Shown: piece by piece, positions 26,486 through 35,156 of the stretch
How the letters are laid out: every line of letters starts with the position of its first letter
Position numbering within the stretch: position 1 is the stretch's first letter
From: Pseudomonas violetae
GTDB taxonomy: Bacteria > Pseudomonadota > Gammaproteobacteria > Pseudomonadales > Pseudomonadaceae
Assembly: GCF_023072615.1 (NCBI RefSeq)
Contig: NZ_JAKNRW010000029.1
Coordinates: 1-64,000 of the forward strand
DNA length: 64,000 nt
Direction: 5' to 3'
Position numbers and translations under genes: made by a program
Notes under the pieces: model-generated
What the model was told of the DNA's origin: nothing
Databases searched by the model: none
Seen by the model: the letters and a program-made list of their open reading frames with translations, nothing else

Positions 26486-26545
26486 AATAGTATTCACCGC
26501 TCATTCTGGATAATCGTCTTCCCTTACAAGACGAGTTCAGATGAC

Positions 26546-27754
26546 ATGACCTGCCCGCCACTGCGCATTCTGATACTCGAAGACCATGCCTTTCAACGCT
26601 CCGTGGCCGTGAGCATGTTCAAGCAGGCAGGCTGTTGCGAGGTGTTCGAAGCTTGCGATGGAGCGCAGGCGCTGGCGGTCTTGCACGAAGTCGGACCGGT
26701 GGACATCGCCCTGTGCGATTTGCAGATGGAGGGCATGGACGGTCTGGAGTTCTTTCGCCGGCTGGGGGCCAGCAGGCAGGTCAAGTCGATCATCATCAGC
26801 AGTTCGCTGTCGGCGGATCTGCGGCGGGCGGTGCACCAGATCGTCTCCCTGCTGGGGCTCGAGTTGCTGGGGGATGTCGGTAAGCCGCTGCACCCGCAGG
26901 TGTTGCGCGAGTTGCTCGACAAACACCTCAACCCTTTGCCGGTGGTCAAACCCGCGATGGCAGCGCCTTTGTTCCTGGCCTGCGAGGAGGAGGTGTGCGG
27001 GGCGCTTGCCTTGGGGCAGATCCAGTCCTGGTACCAGCCCAAATTCAATCTGCACACCGGCCAGGTCTGTGGCGTCGAGGTACTAAGCCGCTGGCTGCAC
27101 CCGGACAGGGGGGTACTATCCCCGGCGGTGTACCTGCCGATACTGGAGAGGCACGGGCAGATGCACCAGCTGCTATTCGCCCAGCTGGAGCAGGCGCTGA
27201 TCCTCCAGCAGGCCGCGGCAAGCAGGGGTTTTGCCCTGAACATGGCGTTTAACCTGCAAGCCGCGCAACTGGTCGACAGTGAACTGACGGCCAGCATCCG
27301 ACGTATCCTCATCCGCCATGGCGCACCGGGGACCGGACTGACCTTCGAACTCACTGAAAGCGGTTTGCTGGAAGCGCCTGCCACCAGCCTGGAGAACCTG
27401 GTACGCCTGCGAATGATGGGCTGTCGGTTGTCCATCGACGACTTCGGTGCCGGTTTTTCTTCACTGCAACGCCTCTGTCAGTTGCCTTTCAACGAGATCA
27501 AGCTCGACGCCGAATTTGTCCGCAGCCTGGAACACGAACCGCGCTGTCGGGCGGCCATCAGCAGTACCCTGGCGCTGGGGGACAGCCTGGGCATGTCGGT
27601 CGTCATCGAAGGCATCGAGACCGACGCGCAGCGCCTGCGCCTGATGTCGCTCGGCTGCATTCAGGGGCAGGGCTACTGGTATGCACGCCCCATGAGTGGC
27701 GAAGATTTGCTGGGCTGGTTGCAGCTGCGTGGAGAATCCCCGGATGGTCGCTGA
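26546..27754 (+). CDS. RocR-like response regulator with EAL phosphodiesterase domain
   Basis: A 402-residue protein: receiver domain (about 1-125, phospho-acceptor Asp58 in LCDLQ) and EAL domain (about 150-395). The EAL signature reads EVLSRW; the other catalytic residues are kept (NLQAAQL, ELTES, DDFGAG, IKLD, EGIE, QGYWYARP), so c-di-GMP hydrolysis is likely. In P. aeruginosa RocR has this layout and antagonises RocA1 signalling by taking phosphate from RocS kinases. Here it lies between two rocAS-like pairs, behind BvgA-type sites. I start at the ATG at 26546, as the frame upstream crosses those sites. Confidence 0.9.
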   Translation: MTCPPLRILILEDHAFQRSVAVSMFKQAGCCEVFEACDGAQALAVLHEVGPVDIALCDLQMEGMDGLEFFRRLGASRQVKSIIISSSLSADLRRAVHQIVSLLGLELLGDVGKPLHPQVLRELLDKHLNPLPVVKPAMAAPLFLACEEEVCGALALGQIQSWYQPKFNLHTGQVCGVEVLSRWLHPDRGVLSPAVYLPILERHGQMHQLLFAQLEQALILQQAAASRGFALNMAFNLQAAQLVDSELTASIRRILIRHGAPGTGLTFELTESGLLEAPATSLENLVRLRMMGCRLSIDDFGAGFSSLQRLCQLPFNEIKLDAEFVRSLEHEPRCRAAISSTLALGDSLGMSVVIEGIETDAQRLRLMSLGCIQGQGYWYARPMSGEDLLGWLQLRGESPDGR

Positions 27755-27785
27755 TGCCTAAGTCCGGACAAATGGGGTGGGAGTT

Positions 27786-27799
27786 TAGGAAAAGTCCTA
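27786..27799. promoter_or_regulatory. BvgA-type heptad pair upstream of the receiver-like gene
   Basis: TAGGAAA-AGTCCTA: the left heptad is a perfect inverted copy of TTTCCTA, the right one keeps 5 of 7 positions. It lies about 70 bases before the small receiver-like gene. Confidence 0.4.
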
Positions 27800-27867
27800 C
27801 AGAAAGCCCCACAGCTCATGCGTAGCCTTGCGCCATCTCGAACTTCACACCCTGCTGGGGGCTTACG

Positions 27868-28281
27868 TTGCCGAACAAAGCTTTACGTATCCTGATTGCC
27901 GACGAGCAGCATTTTCAGCGCATGAGAATCGAACGGCTGTTCAATCAGCTCAACTATTACCGGATCGCACCTGTTCACTGCCTTGAGGAATTGCTGACGT
28001 TGGTCGACTACGGCTGCGAGCCGTTCGACCTGGTGGTGATCAACGCTTCCATGGCAGGCGATGCTTTGAACCTGCTGGATTTCTTTCGTTTTAACGCCCA
28101 GGTTCGTCACGCCTTCATTTACGAAGGTCAGCGCGCAAAGTTGCCGCCGATTCCCGCCTGCGAGCAACAGAAGATCCAGGTCAGCCACACATCATTGCCG
28201 GATCTGGCATCAATTAGCCGCCTGATGGCACTGGTCGATCGTCGCCTACCGTCCGTCGGAACTGTCATTTCTGTCAGGTAG
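27868..28281 (+). CDS. Small stand-alone receiver-like protein without phospho-acceptor Asp
   Basis: A 137-residue protein that looks like a CheY-type receiver: it opens LRILIADEQHFQRMRIERLF, close to the neighbouring REC-EAL protein (LRILILEDHAFQRSV), and continues FDLVVINASMAG where an Asp is normally found. Asn59 occupies the phospho-acceptor site, and only part of the acidic pocket (Asp12, Glu13) remains. The start is a TTG behind a G-rich stretch; no ATG is available in frame upstream. It may be a phosphorylation-independent modulator of the surrounding phosphorelay. No output domain is present. Confidence 0.7.
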   Translation: MPNKALRILIADEQHFQRMRIERLFNQLNYYRIAPVHCLEELLTLVDYGCEPFDLVVINASMAGDALNLLDFFRFNAQVRHAFIYEGQRAKLPPIPACEQQKIQVSHTSLPDLASISRLMALVDRRLPSVGTVISVR

Positions 28282-28391
28282 TTTCACCGCAGTGCCCATG
28301 TCAGAATTTTCGCGCAGCTGTTGCGTTTGATCCGGGCCTGTCCCGTGAGCATTCTCTGCTCAATCGTCGTGTTTTTGTACATGGAGTTGTC

Positions 28392-29018
28392 ATGAAGTCA
28401 GCGCTGATTGTGGACGATCATCCGGTGGTTCGCGCCGCAGTCAAAATCGTACTCCGCCAGGAAGGTTTTCACCGAATCTACGAGGCCAGTTGTGGCAACG
28501 AAGTCATGCTTATGATTCGCGAACATCAACCGGAACTGCTGGTGCTGGATCTTTCCTTGCCAACGCTGGATGGGCTGGAGGTACTCGCACGGATACATGA
28601 CAGTGGGGCGCGGTGCCGGGTAGTGGTATTTACTTCCCAGGAGGCCATGCATTATCAGGACCGCTGCATCCGCGCCGGTGCCTCGGCCTACGTGCCCAAG
28701 TCGAATGATCTGCAGGATTTGCATAAAGCCATACATGCGGTTATGGCCGGTTACACCTTGTTCGCCCAGCTCGTTTCGAACTCGGTGGCACTCAGCGTAT
28801 TGCAGCGCAGTGAGGGGCAACGGATAAGCCAGCTCTCTGATCGTGAGCTGACTATTTTGCGCTACTTGGCCAATGGCATATCTAACAAGGAAATCGCCGC
28901 AACCCTGCACTTGAGCCACAAGACCGTCAGCACCTACAAGACGCGCCTGATTGAAAAACTGGACGTCAAGTCGTCGGTGTACCTGAGGGATTTTGCTCTG
29001 CGCAACCGTCTGATTTGA
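28392..29018 (+). CDS. Second BvgA/RocA-type response regulator
   Basis: A 208-residue paralogue of the regulator at 22189-22815. The receiver has VDDHP and Asp53 in VLDLSLP; the LuxR-type helix-turn-helix (LSDRELTILRYLANGISNKEIA, then TVSTYKTRLIEKLDVKS) is almost the same as the first copy, so both probably read similar DNA sites. It is followed without a gap by its kinase. A start at ATG 28392 follows GGAGTTG. Confidence 0.9.
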   Translation: MKSALIVDDHPVVRAAVKIVLRQEGFHRIYEASCGNEVMLMIREHQPELLVLDLSLPTLDGLEVLARIHDSGARCRVVVFTSQEAMHYQDRCIRAGASAYVPKSNDLQDLHKAIHAVMAGYTLFAQLVSNSVALSVLQRSEGQRISQLSDRELTILRYLANGISNKEIAATLHLSHKTVSTYKTRLIEKLDVKSSVYLRDFALRNRLI

Positions 29019-32000
29019 ATGAGCAACTCCTGGCCCCCGCGTTGCCTGGTTGCGGCATTTTTACTAGGCCAGTGGCTCTGGATCAGTTTGGCTTGGGCGC
29101 AGCCGCAAACAATGACCTTGTTGTGTCGCTCCGAAGTCGCAGGCTATAGCGCCGGGTTGTCGGCTAGCGATGCGGGTTGGCTCAGGCAGAAGGGGCGATT
29201 GGTGCTCGCGGTCTCGGGGCCGGACTATCCGCCCTTCGACATCACCACCACGGGCAACTCGCTGGAAGGCCTGACTGCCGACTACGCCGGGTTGCTGAAA
29301 CAGTTGTTGGGCATAGAGATCGAAGTTCAGCGCTATCCATCCCGCGAAGAAGCGGTACGGGCCATCAAGGAGGGGACCGCCGATCTGCTGGGCACGGCCA
29401 ACCGCTATGAGGCGCAGGACCGGCAATTGCGCATGTCCAGCGCCTACGCGGTGGATCAACCGGTACTGGTGACACGGCTGGGGTTGTCGCAGCCACTGGA
29501 TCCGCAGTTGGTCGGCAAGCGGTTGGCGATGCTGTATCACTACCTGCCAGAGAAAACCGTGCAGGGTTTTTACCCCAATGCGCAGGTGGAACTCTTCCCC
29601 TCGACGCTGGGAGGCGTGGGGGCCGTGGCATTCAGTCATGCCGACGTTTACCTCGGCGATGCCATCAGCACCCATTACCTGATCAGCGAAAACTACATCA
29701 ACAACGTGCAATTGGCGGATTTTTCCCAGCTGGAGTCCGGGCGCTTCGCATTTGCCATGAAGCACGACAACGTGCGGTTACAGCGTGTCGTCAACCGCGC
29801 ATTAGCGGCGGTGCCAATAGATGAACGATTGAATATCCTGCATCGATGGGGCGCCAGCGGGCCTTCCGTCGTCGGCACCCAACCGCTGCACTTCACGGTG
29901 GCCGAGCAGCGTTGGCTCGACGCTCACCCGCGCCTGAACGTCGCGATCAATGGAAATATCATGCCGATATCCTTCATCGGCGGCGATGGCGAATTTCGTG
30001 GTATTACCGCTGATGTTCTGAGCAAGATCAGTGTTCGCACCGGATTGAAATTCGATGCCAAGCCGCTTAATGCGGTGGCCAAAATGATCGAGCAGATCAA
30101 GTCCGGTGAGGTCGACCTGATCGGCGGTATCAGCCCCAGCAGCGAGCGCGAAGCCGATCTGCAATTCACCCGCTCATTCATGACCAGCCCTAATGTCCTG
30201 GTGGTTCGTGATGCTCCATGGAGCCCCGCGACCCTGGACGAGATGGCCGGCAAAACGCTGGCCATTACCCAGGGCAACAGCACCATCGATTATATTCGCC
30301 AGCATTACCCACAAATCAAATTGCTTATCGCGCCTCTGACGGCAGAGGCCATGTCCATGGTTGATCGGGGTCAAGCCGAGGGTGGTATCAACTCGCTGAT
30401 TGGTGCCCGTTACATGATTTCCCGGCAATTCCCCGGGCGATTGAAAGTCACCAGCACCGTGGGTGCCGACCCTGCCCGCGCCACCCTCGCCACGGGTCTT
30501 GACTCCCCGGAACTGCACTCGATTCTGGACAAGGCGCTGCTCAGCATTTCGCCGGAAGAAATCGAAGACATGACTCAATATTGGCGCAACGACTTGATTG
30601 TCGAACCCAGCTATTGGCTGCGCCATCGCCAGGATATTCTCCAGGGGTTCACGGCCGCGGGGGCATTGCTGTTGGTGGCGCTGGCGTGGATCGTCTGGCA
30701 GCGCCGGCAGATTCGCCAGCGCCAGCATCTGCTGCAACAGCTACAGGAAGCCAAAGACGCCGCCGACGATGCGAATCGGGCGAAGACGACGTTCCTGGCA
30801 ACCATGAGCCATGAAATTCGGACCCCGATGAATGCCATGATCGGCATGCTCGAACTGGCGCTCAAGCGCGCGGAGCAGGGTGTCATCGACCGCTCGGCGA
30901 TCGAGGTGGCGTCCACGGCGGCGCAACAGCTCCTGGGTTTGATCGGCGACATCCTGGACATCGCACGGATCGAGTCCGGGCATCTTTCGCTGATGCCCGA
31001 ACGAGCCAATCTGCGCAGGCTGGTCGAGTCGGTGTGCCAAATTTTTGAAGGACTGGCCCGGCAGAAGAACCTGAAGTGGCAGGTCGAGCTGGACCCGCGC
31101 AGCGACTGCGATGTGATGATCGATCCGACGCGGTTTAAACAGGTCCTGTCCAACCTCCTGAGCAACGCCATCAAGTTCACGCATCAAGGTGGCGTGAGCC
31201 TGGCGCTGCGGGTGGAGCCTGCTCGCGACGGACATCTGTCGGTGAGCGTGCTCATCGAAGACAGCGGTATCGGCATCAGCGAGTTCGATCAGAAGCGCCT
31301 GTTCAGCCCGTTCGTGCAGGCCGGCAATAATCCGCAGTCGGGGCGCCAGGGTTCCGGATTGGGGCTGGTGATCAGCCGTACATTGTGCGAAAGGATGGGC
31401 GGGCAACTGCTGCTCGACAGTTTGCTGGGGCGCGGAACCACGATTGTAATCCGTCTCGAGTTGTTGGAGTTGCGACCGTTGCTCTGCAGTGATATTGCCA
31501 GTGTGATGCAGGCCCCGACCCGGGCGTTGCGCATCCTGGTGGTCGACGATTACCCGGCTAATCGCCTGCTGCTCTCGCGCCAGTTGGGCTACCTGGGTCA
31601 CCAGGTGCTCGTGGCCGAGGATGGCGAGGTGGGGCTCAGGCAATGGCGCGACCACGAGTTTGACGTGGTCATAACCGACTGCAACATGCCGCTGCTTAGC
31701 GGGTACGAACTGGCGGGGGCCATACGTGATGAAGAGCGCGTCCATGCCGTGGAGCCGATCCTGATTCTCGGGTTTACTGCCAATGCTCAGCCCGAGGAGA
31801 GGGCACGTTGCCTGGAGGCAGGCATGGATGACTGCCTGTTCAAGCCCATCAGCCTGGGCGACCTAAATGCTTGGTTGGTGTCGAGGTTTGGCGTAACGCC
31901 CGCCGTCGTAGACGTTCCCGACAATGCCGAAATCGACCTGCGAGGCCTGGAACAGTTTGTGGGTGCCGATCGAGAGTTGATCGAGCAACTGCTGCAGGAT

Positions 32001-32246
32001 GTTGTAGTGACCAACCGCATTGATCGCAACGAACTGCTCGACGCCCATGCCCGCAGCGATCATCAGGCCCTGCGAGTGTTGGCGCACCGGATTAAGGGCG
32101 GGGCGCAGATGGTCCGGGCGGCCAATCTGGTCGAGCGCTGCGAACAGCTGGAGGAGGCGTGTCGCGATGGCAGTCAACACCGGATCGACGAATCTGTCGA
32201 TCAGTTGCAGCAGGCAATGAAGCGCCTGGAACTCAGCCTCGGGTAG
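29019..32246 (+). CDS. Second BvgS/RocS-type hybrid sensor kinase, without PAS domain
   Basis: A 1075-residue paralogue of the kinase at 22816. It has a signal peptide, two Venus-flytrap domains, a transmembrane helix near 545-565, a short coiled linker directly into HisKA with His598 (SHEIRTPMN), an HATPase (LLSNAIKF), a receiver with Asp887 (ITDCNMP) and Hpt with His1023 (AHRIKGGA). The PAS domain present in the first kinase is missing, which explains the length difference. Pairing with the preceding regulator is evident from adjacency. Confidence 0.92.
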   Translation: MSNSWPPRCLVAAFLLGQWLWISLAWAQPQTMTLLCRSEVAGYSAGLSASDAGWLRQKGRLVLAVSGPDYPPFDITTTGNSLEGLTADYAGLLKQLLGIEIEVQRYPSREEAVRAIKEGTADLLGTANRYEAQDRQLRMSSAYAVDQPVLVTRLGLSQPLDPQLVGKRLAMLYHYLPEKTVQGFYPNAQVELFPSTLGGVGAVAFSHADVYLGDAISTHYLISENYINNVQLADFSQLESGRFAFAMKHDNVRLQRVVNRALAAVPIDERLNILHRWGASGPSVVGTQPLHFTVAEQRWLDAHPRLNVAINGNIMPISFIGGDGEFRGITADVLSKISVRTGLKFDAKPLNAVAKMIEQIKSGEVDLIGGISPSSEREADLQFTRSFMTSPNVLVVRDAPWSPATLDEMAGKTLAITQGNSTIDYIRQHYPQIKLLIAPLTAEAMSMVDRGQAEGGINSLIGARYMISRQFPGRLKVTSTVGADPARATLATGLDSPELHSILDKALLSISPEEIEDMTQYWRNDLIVEPSYWLRHRQDILQGFTAAGALLLVALAWIVWQRRQIRQRQHLLQQLQEAKDAADDANRAKTTFLATMSHEIRTPMNAMIGMLELALKRAEQGVIDRSAIEVASTAAQQLLGLIGDILDIARIESGHLSLMPERANLRRLVESVCQIFEGLARQKNLKWQVELDPRSDCDVMIDPTRFKQVLSNLLSNAIKFTHQGGVSLALRVEPARDGHLSVSVLIEDSGIGISEFDQKRLFSPFVQAGNNPQSGRQGSGLGLVISRTLCERMGGQLLLDSLLGRGTTIVIRLELLELRPLLCSDIASVMQAPTRALRILVVDDYPANRLLLSRQLGYLGHQVLVAEDGEVGLRQWRDHEFDVVITDCNMPLLSGYELAGAIRDEERVHAVEPILILGFTANAQPEERARCLEAGMDDCLFKPISLGDLNAWLVSRFGVTPAVVDVPDNAEIDLRGLEQFVGADRELIEQLLQDVVVTNRIDRNELLDAHARSDHQALRVLAHRIKGGAQMVRAANLVERCEQLEEACRDGSQHRIDESVDQLQQAMKRLELSLG

Positions 32247-32254
32247 GAACCGTG

Positions 32255-32303
32255 CAGGAGCTGCGTAGGAGCGGTCGAGTGAAACGAAGCTGCGATCTTT
32301 CAA
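32255..32303. repeat. Fragment of the GGAGCTGC...GCTGCGATCTTT repeat family
   Basis: CAGGAGCTGC with GAAGCTGCGATCTTTCAAAG is a piece of a dispersed Pseudomonas intergenic repeat related to the inverted repeats at 9635 and 21560. Confidence 0.55.
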
Positions 32304-32343
32304 AGACTGCCTCAATCCCCCTAACCCCAATAACGAAAACCCC

Positions 32344-33252
32344 CTAAGCAATATCCGCATGACTGAACTCTTCCCCAAGAAAATCAATCAACGCCCGTAC
32401 CGACGGCAGCAACCCGCGACGTGACGGAAAAATCGCGTGGACGATCCCGCACTTCGGCGCCCACCCCGGTACCAGTTCCACCAGGTGCCCGGCGGCAATG
32501 TCTTCGCGCACCACGACACTGGGCAGATGCGCCACGCCGACGCCTGCCAGCACCGCGTGGCGCAGTGCCAACAAGTCGTCCGTGACCATGCGTGGCGCAT
32601 GCCGGATCAATGCGCTGGCGCCCTCTGCGCCAAACAGCTCCCACTGATAGTCGCGCTGCGCCGCGCCCCAGTGCACGCTCGGCAAGCCGCTGAGGTCTGC
32701 CGGCGTGGCAGGGGATGACAGGCGTTCGGCAAAGGCCGGGCTGCCCACCAGGCACTGAGTGCTGTTGCCCAGCACCTTCATCACCATGTCTGTGTTTTCC
32801 AGCGGCGGGAAACGCACGCGCAGGGCGATGTCGAAGCCCTCGTGAATCAGGTCGACCCGGCGATTGGTACTCTCGATGAACAACTCCACCAGCGGGTACT
32901 TGAGCATGAAGCGGGTCAGCATCGGCCCGACCCAGGAATTGAGCAGGGCGGTCGGGCAACTGATGCGCACCAGGCCCTGGGGTTCGGAGCGATTGCGCTC
33001 AATCAGTTCGGCGGCGCTTTCCGCTTCCACCCGCATGGCCAGGCAACGCAGGTAATACGCCTGGCCGATTTCGGTCAGCGAACAATGCCGGCTGGTGCGA
33101 TGCAGCAGGCGCACACCCAGGCGCTCTTCTAGCTCGGCGATGCGCCGGCTGAGCTTGGACTTGGGCATGTCCAGCGCCCGCCCGGCCGCAGCGAAGCCAC
33201 CATGCTCCACCACTTGGGTGAAGTAATAAAGGGTGTTGAGATCTTCCACCAT
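32344..33252 (-). CDS. LysR-family transcriptional regulator
   Basis: A 302-residue LysR regulator. The winged helix-turn-helix is at residues 1-60 (FAAAGRALDMPKSKLSRRI), followed by a periplasmic-binding-type effector domain. The chosen ATG (33252) fits the family start MVEDLNTLYYF; upstream codons to 33336 are not conserved in type. It diverges from the pirin gene 105 bases away, which it probably regulates, as often seen for this pair. Confidence 0.9.
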   Translation of the reverse strand: MVEDLNTLYYFTQVVEHGGFAAAGRALDMPKSKLSRRIAELEERLGVRLLHRTSRHCSLTEIGQAYYLRCLAMRVEAESAAELIERNRSEPQGLVRISCPTALLNSWVGPMLTRFMLKYPLVELFIESTNRRVDLIHEGFDIALRVRFPPLENTDMVMKVLGNSTQCLVGSPAFAERLSSPATPADLSGLPSVHWGAAQRDYQWELFGAEGASALIRHAPRMVTDDLLALRHAVLAGVGVAHLPSVVVREDIAAGHLVELVPGWAPKCGIVHAIFPSRRGLLPSVRALIDFLGEEFSHADIA

Positions 33253-33356
33253 CGTTCTCCAAATAGAACGCTGCGACTGTTTTTTGCAGTCTATCGCACC
33301 AAAGGCTTCGGTTTTAAGCTTTATCCATGGCGACAAACCACAGATTCGGAGGCCTT

Positions 33357-34223
33357 ATGAAAAACATCATCGGTATTTACACCAGCCCGCGCAGTCATTG
33401 GGTTGGTGACGGTTTTCCGGTCCGCACACTGTTTTCCTACGACAACCTGGGCAAGCACATAAGCCCGTTTCTGCTGCTGGATCACGCCGGCCCGGCTGAA
33501 TTCAGCCCGACTACAGCACGCCGTGGCGTAGGTCAGCATCCGCACCGCGGCTTTGAAACCGTGACCATCGTCTACAAGGGCGAACTTGAACACCGTGACT
33601 CCACTGGCAGTGGCGGCAAAATTGGCCCGGGAGACGTGCAATGGATGACCGCCGCCTCGGGGATTGTCCACGAAGAGTTTCATTCCGAAGGCTTTGCCAA
33701 AAGCGGCGGAACCCTGGAAATGGTGCAGCTATGGGTCAACCTGCCGGCCAGGGACAAAATGGCCGACGCCAGTTACCAGACGATTCTAGACGCAGACATT
33801 CCGACCATTGCGCTTAAGGACGATGCCGGAAGCCTGCGCCTGATCGCTGGGGAGTTCGAGGGCCACACCGGCCCGGCGCGCACCTTCACCCCGATCGACG
33901 TCTGGGACCTACGCCTCAACGGTGGCAAGTCGTTGACTCTGGACCTGCACGAAGGTCGTAACACGGCGTTGGTGGTATTGCGCGGCACGGTTCAGGTCAA
34001 CGGCCAGGAACTCGTGCGAGAAGGGCAGCTTGTACTGCTTGGACGCGAGGGTCACCAGCTCAGCCTGGAGGCTAAAAACGACGCGGTGGTGTTGCTGCTC
34101 AGCGGCGAGCCCATCGACGAACCCATCGTCGGCCATGGACCGTTCGTGATGAACAGCGAGCAGGAAATCCACCAGGCCTTTGCCGACTTTCAATCGGGCC
34201 ACTTTGGCCGGATGAGCGGTTGA
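33357..34223 (+). CDS. Pirin-family protein
   Basis: A 288-residue bicupin. The N-terminal cupin has the metal-site pattern HPHRGFETVTIVYKGELEHRDS and a later HEEFHSE, giving the three His plus Glu of pirins. Bacterial pirins include quercetinases and regulators of metabolism. GGAGG lies 7 bases before the ATG at 33357. It is followed by an isochorismatase-like hydrolase gene on the same strand. Confidence 0.9.
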   Translation: MKNIIGIYTSPRSHWVGDGFPVRTLFSYDNLGKHISPFLLLDHAGPAEFSPTTARRGVGQHPHRGFETVTIVYKGELEHRDSTGSGGKIGPGDVQWMTAASGIVHEEFHSEGFAKSGGTLEMVQLWVNLPARDKMADASYQTILDADIPTIALKDDAGSLRLIAGEFEGHTGPARTFTPIDVWDLRLNGGKSLTLDLHEGRNTALVVLRGTVQVNGQELVREGQLVLLGREGHQLSLEAKNDAVVLLLSGEPIDEPIVGHGPFVMNSEQEIHQAFADFQSGHFGRMSG

Positions 34224-34350
34224 ACTGATTGCTGCACCGCTGTGGCGCGGCCAGCTCGTGTGACTACGCTTGCCTGGCCGCGATTTAAACGAAAAAACCG
34301 AAATCACTGCGCCGGCCTGATCGGCATCGATAAATAGCGAGGATTACCCC

Positions 34351-34977
34351 ATGACTACTTCCTACAAACGTCTCGACAAGGATAACGCTGCGGTTCTATT
34401 GGTGGATCATCAGGCAGGCCTGCTGTCGCTGGTGCGCGACATTGACCCGGATCGTTTCAAGAACAACGTGCTGGCGCTGGCCGACCTGGCCAAGTACTTC
34501 AAGCTGCCGACCATCCTGACCACCAGCTTCGAAACCGGTCCGAACGGCCCGCTGGTGCCAGAACTCAAGGCGCTGTTCCCCGACGCGCCCTATATCGCTC
34601 GTCCTGGCCAGATCAACGCCTGGGACAACGAAGATTTCGTCAAGGCGATCAAGGCGACCGGCAAGAAGCAGTTGATCATTGCCGGTGTGGTGACCGAAGT
34701 GTGCGTGGCATTCCCGGCGCTGTCGGCCCTGGCTGAAGGCTTTGAAGTCTTCGTGGTGACTGACGCCTCCGGCACGTTCAACGAACTGACCCGGCAATCG
34801 GCCTGGGACCGCATGTCGTCCTCCGGCGCCCAGCTGATGACCTGGTTCGGCCTGGCCTGCGAGCTACACCGCGACTGGCGCAACGATGTGGAAGGCCTGG
34901 CGACTCTGTTCTCCAACCACATCCCGGACTACCGCAACCTGATGACCAGCTACAACACGCTGACCAACAACAAGTAA
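34351..34977 (+). CDS. ycaC: Isochorismatase-fold cysteine hydrolase (YcaC-like)
   Basis: A 208-residue hydrolase, the same length as E. coli YcaC. The triad is visible: Asp in LLVDHQAG (residue 19), Lys in the central region (FVKAIKATGK is near) and the nucleophile Cys in VVTEVCVAFPA. YcaC forms an octamer of unknown substrate. It lies 127 bases behind the pirin gene, and pirin/YcaC neighbours are common in Pseudomonas, so they may be co-expressed. Confidence 0.87.
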   Translation: MTTSYKRLDKDNAAVLLVDHQAGLLSLVRDIDPDRFKNNVLALADLAKYFKLPTILTTSFETGPNGPLVPELKALFPDAPYIARPGQINAWDNEDFVKAIKATGKKQLIIAGVVTEVCVAFPALSALAEGFEVFVVTDASGTFNELTRQSAWDRMSSSGAQLMTWFGLACELHRDWRNDVEGLATLFSNHIPDYRNLMTSYNTLTNNK

Positions 34978-34990
34978 GCCGGGCCCCCCT

Positions 34991-35083
34991 GTGGGGGCGG
35001 TCTTGCTCGCGAATGCGTCCTGTCAATCACACTTCATTGACTGTCGGAACGCATTCGCGAGCAAGTCGCACCGCTGCTCCCAC
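34991..35083. repeat. REPIN
   Basis: GTGGGGGCGGTCTTGCTCGCGAATGCG and its inverted partner CGCATTCGCGAGCAAG...GCTGCTCCCAC enclose a short spacer, forming a long potential hairpin after the hydrolase gene. Confidence 0.85.
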
Positions 35084-35156
35084 GGTATTTCTGCTTGTCC
35101 CCAAGACCTCATTTGCTCCTACACTGCGCCCATTCGTACATTGCCGGAGCCGCTCG

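Noticed and set aside
26440..26490. CRISPR-like short repeats
   Set aside because: There are only two copies of a 16-base palindromic word, with no spacer array or cas genes; regulatory sites explain them better.
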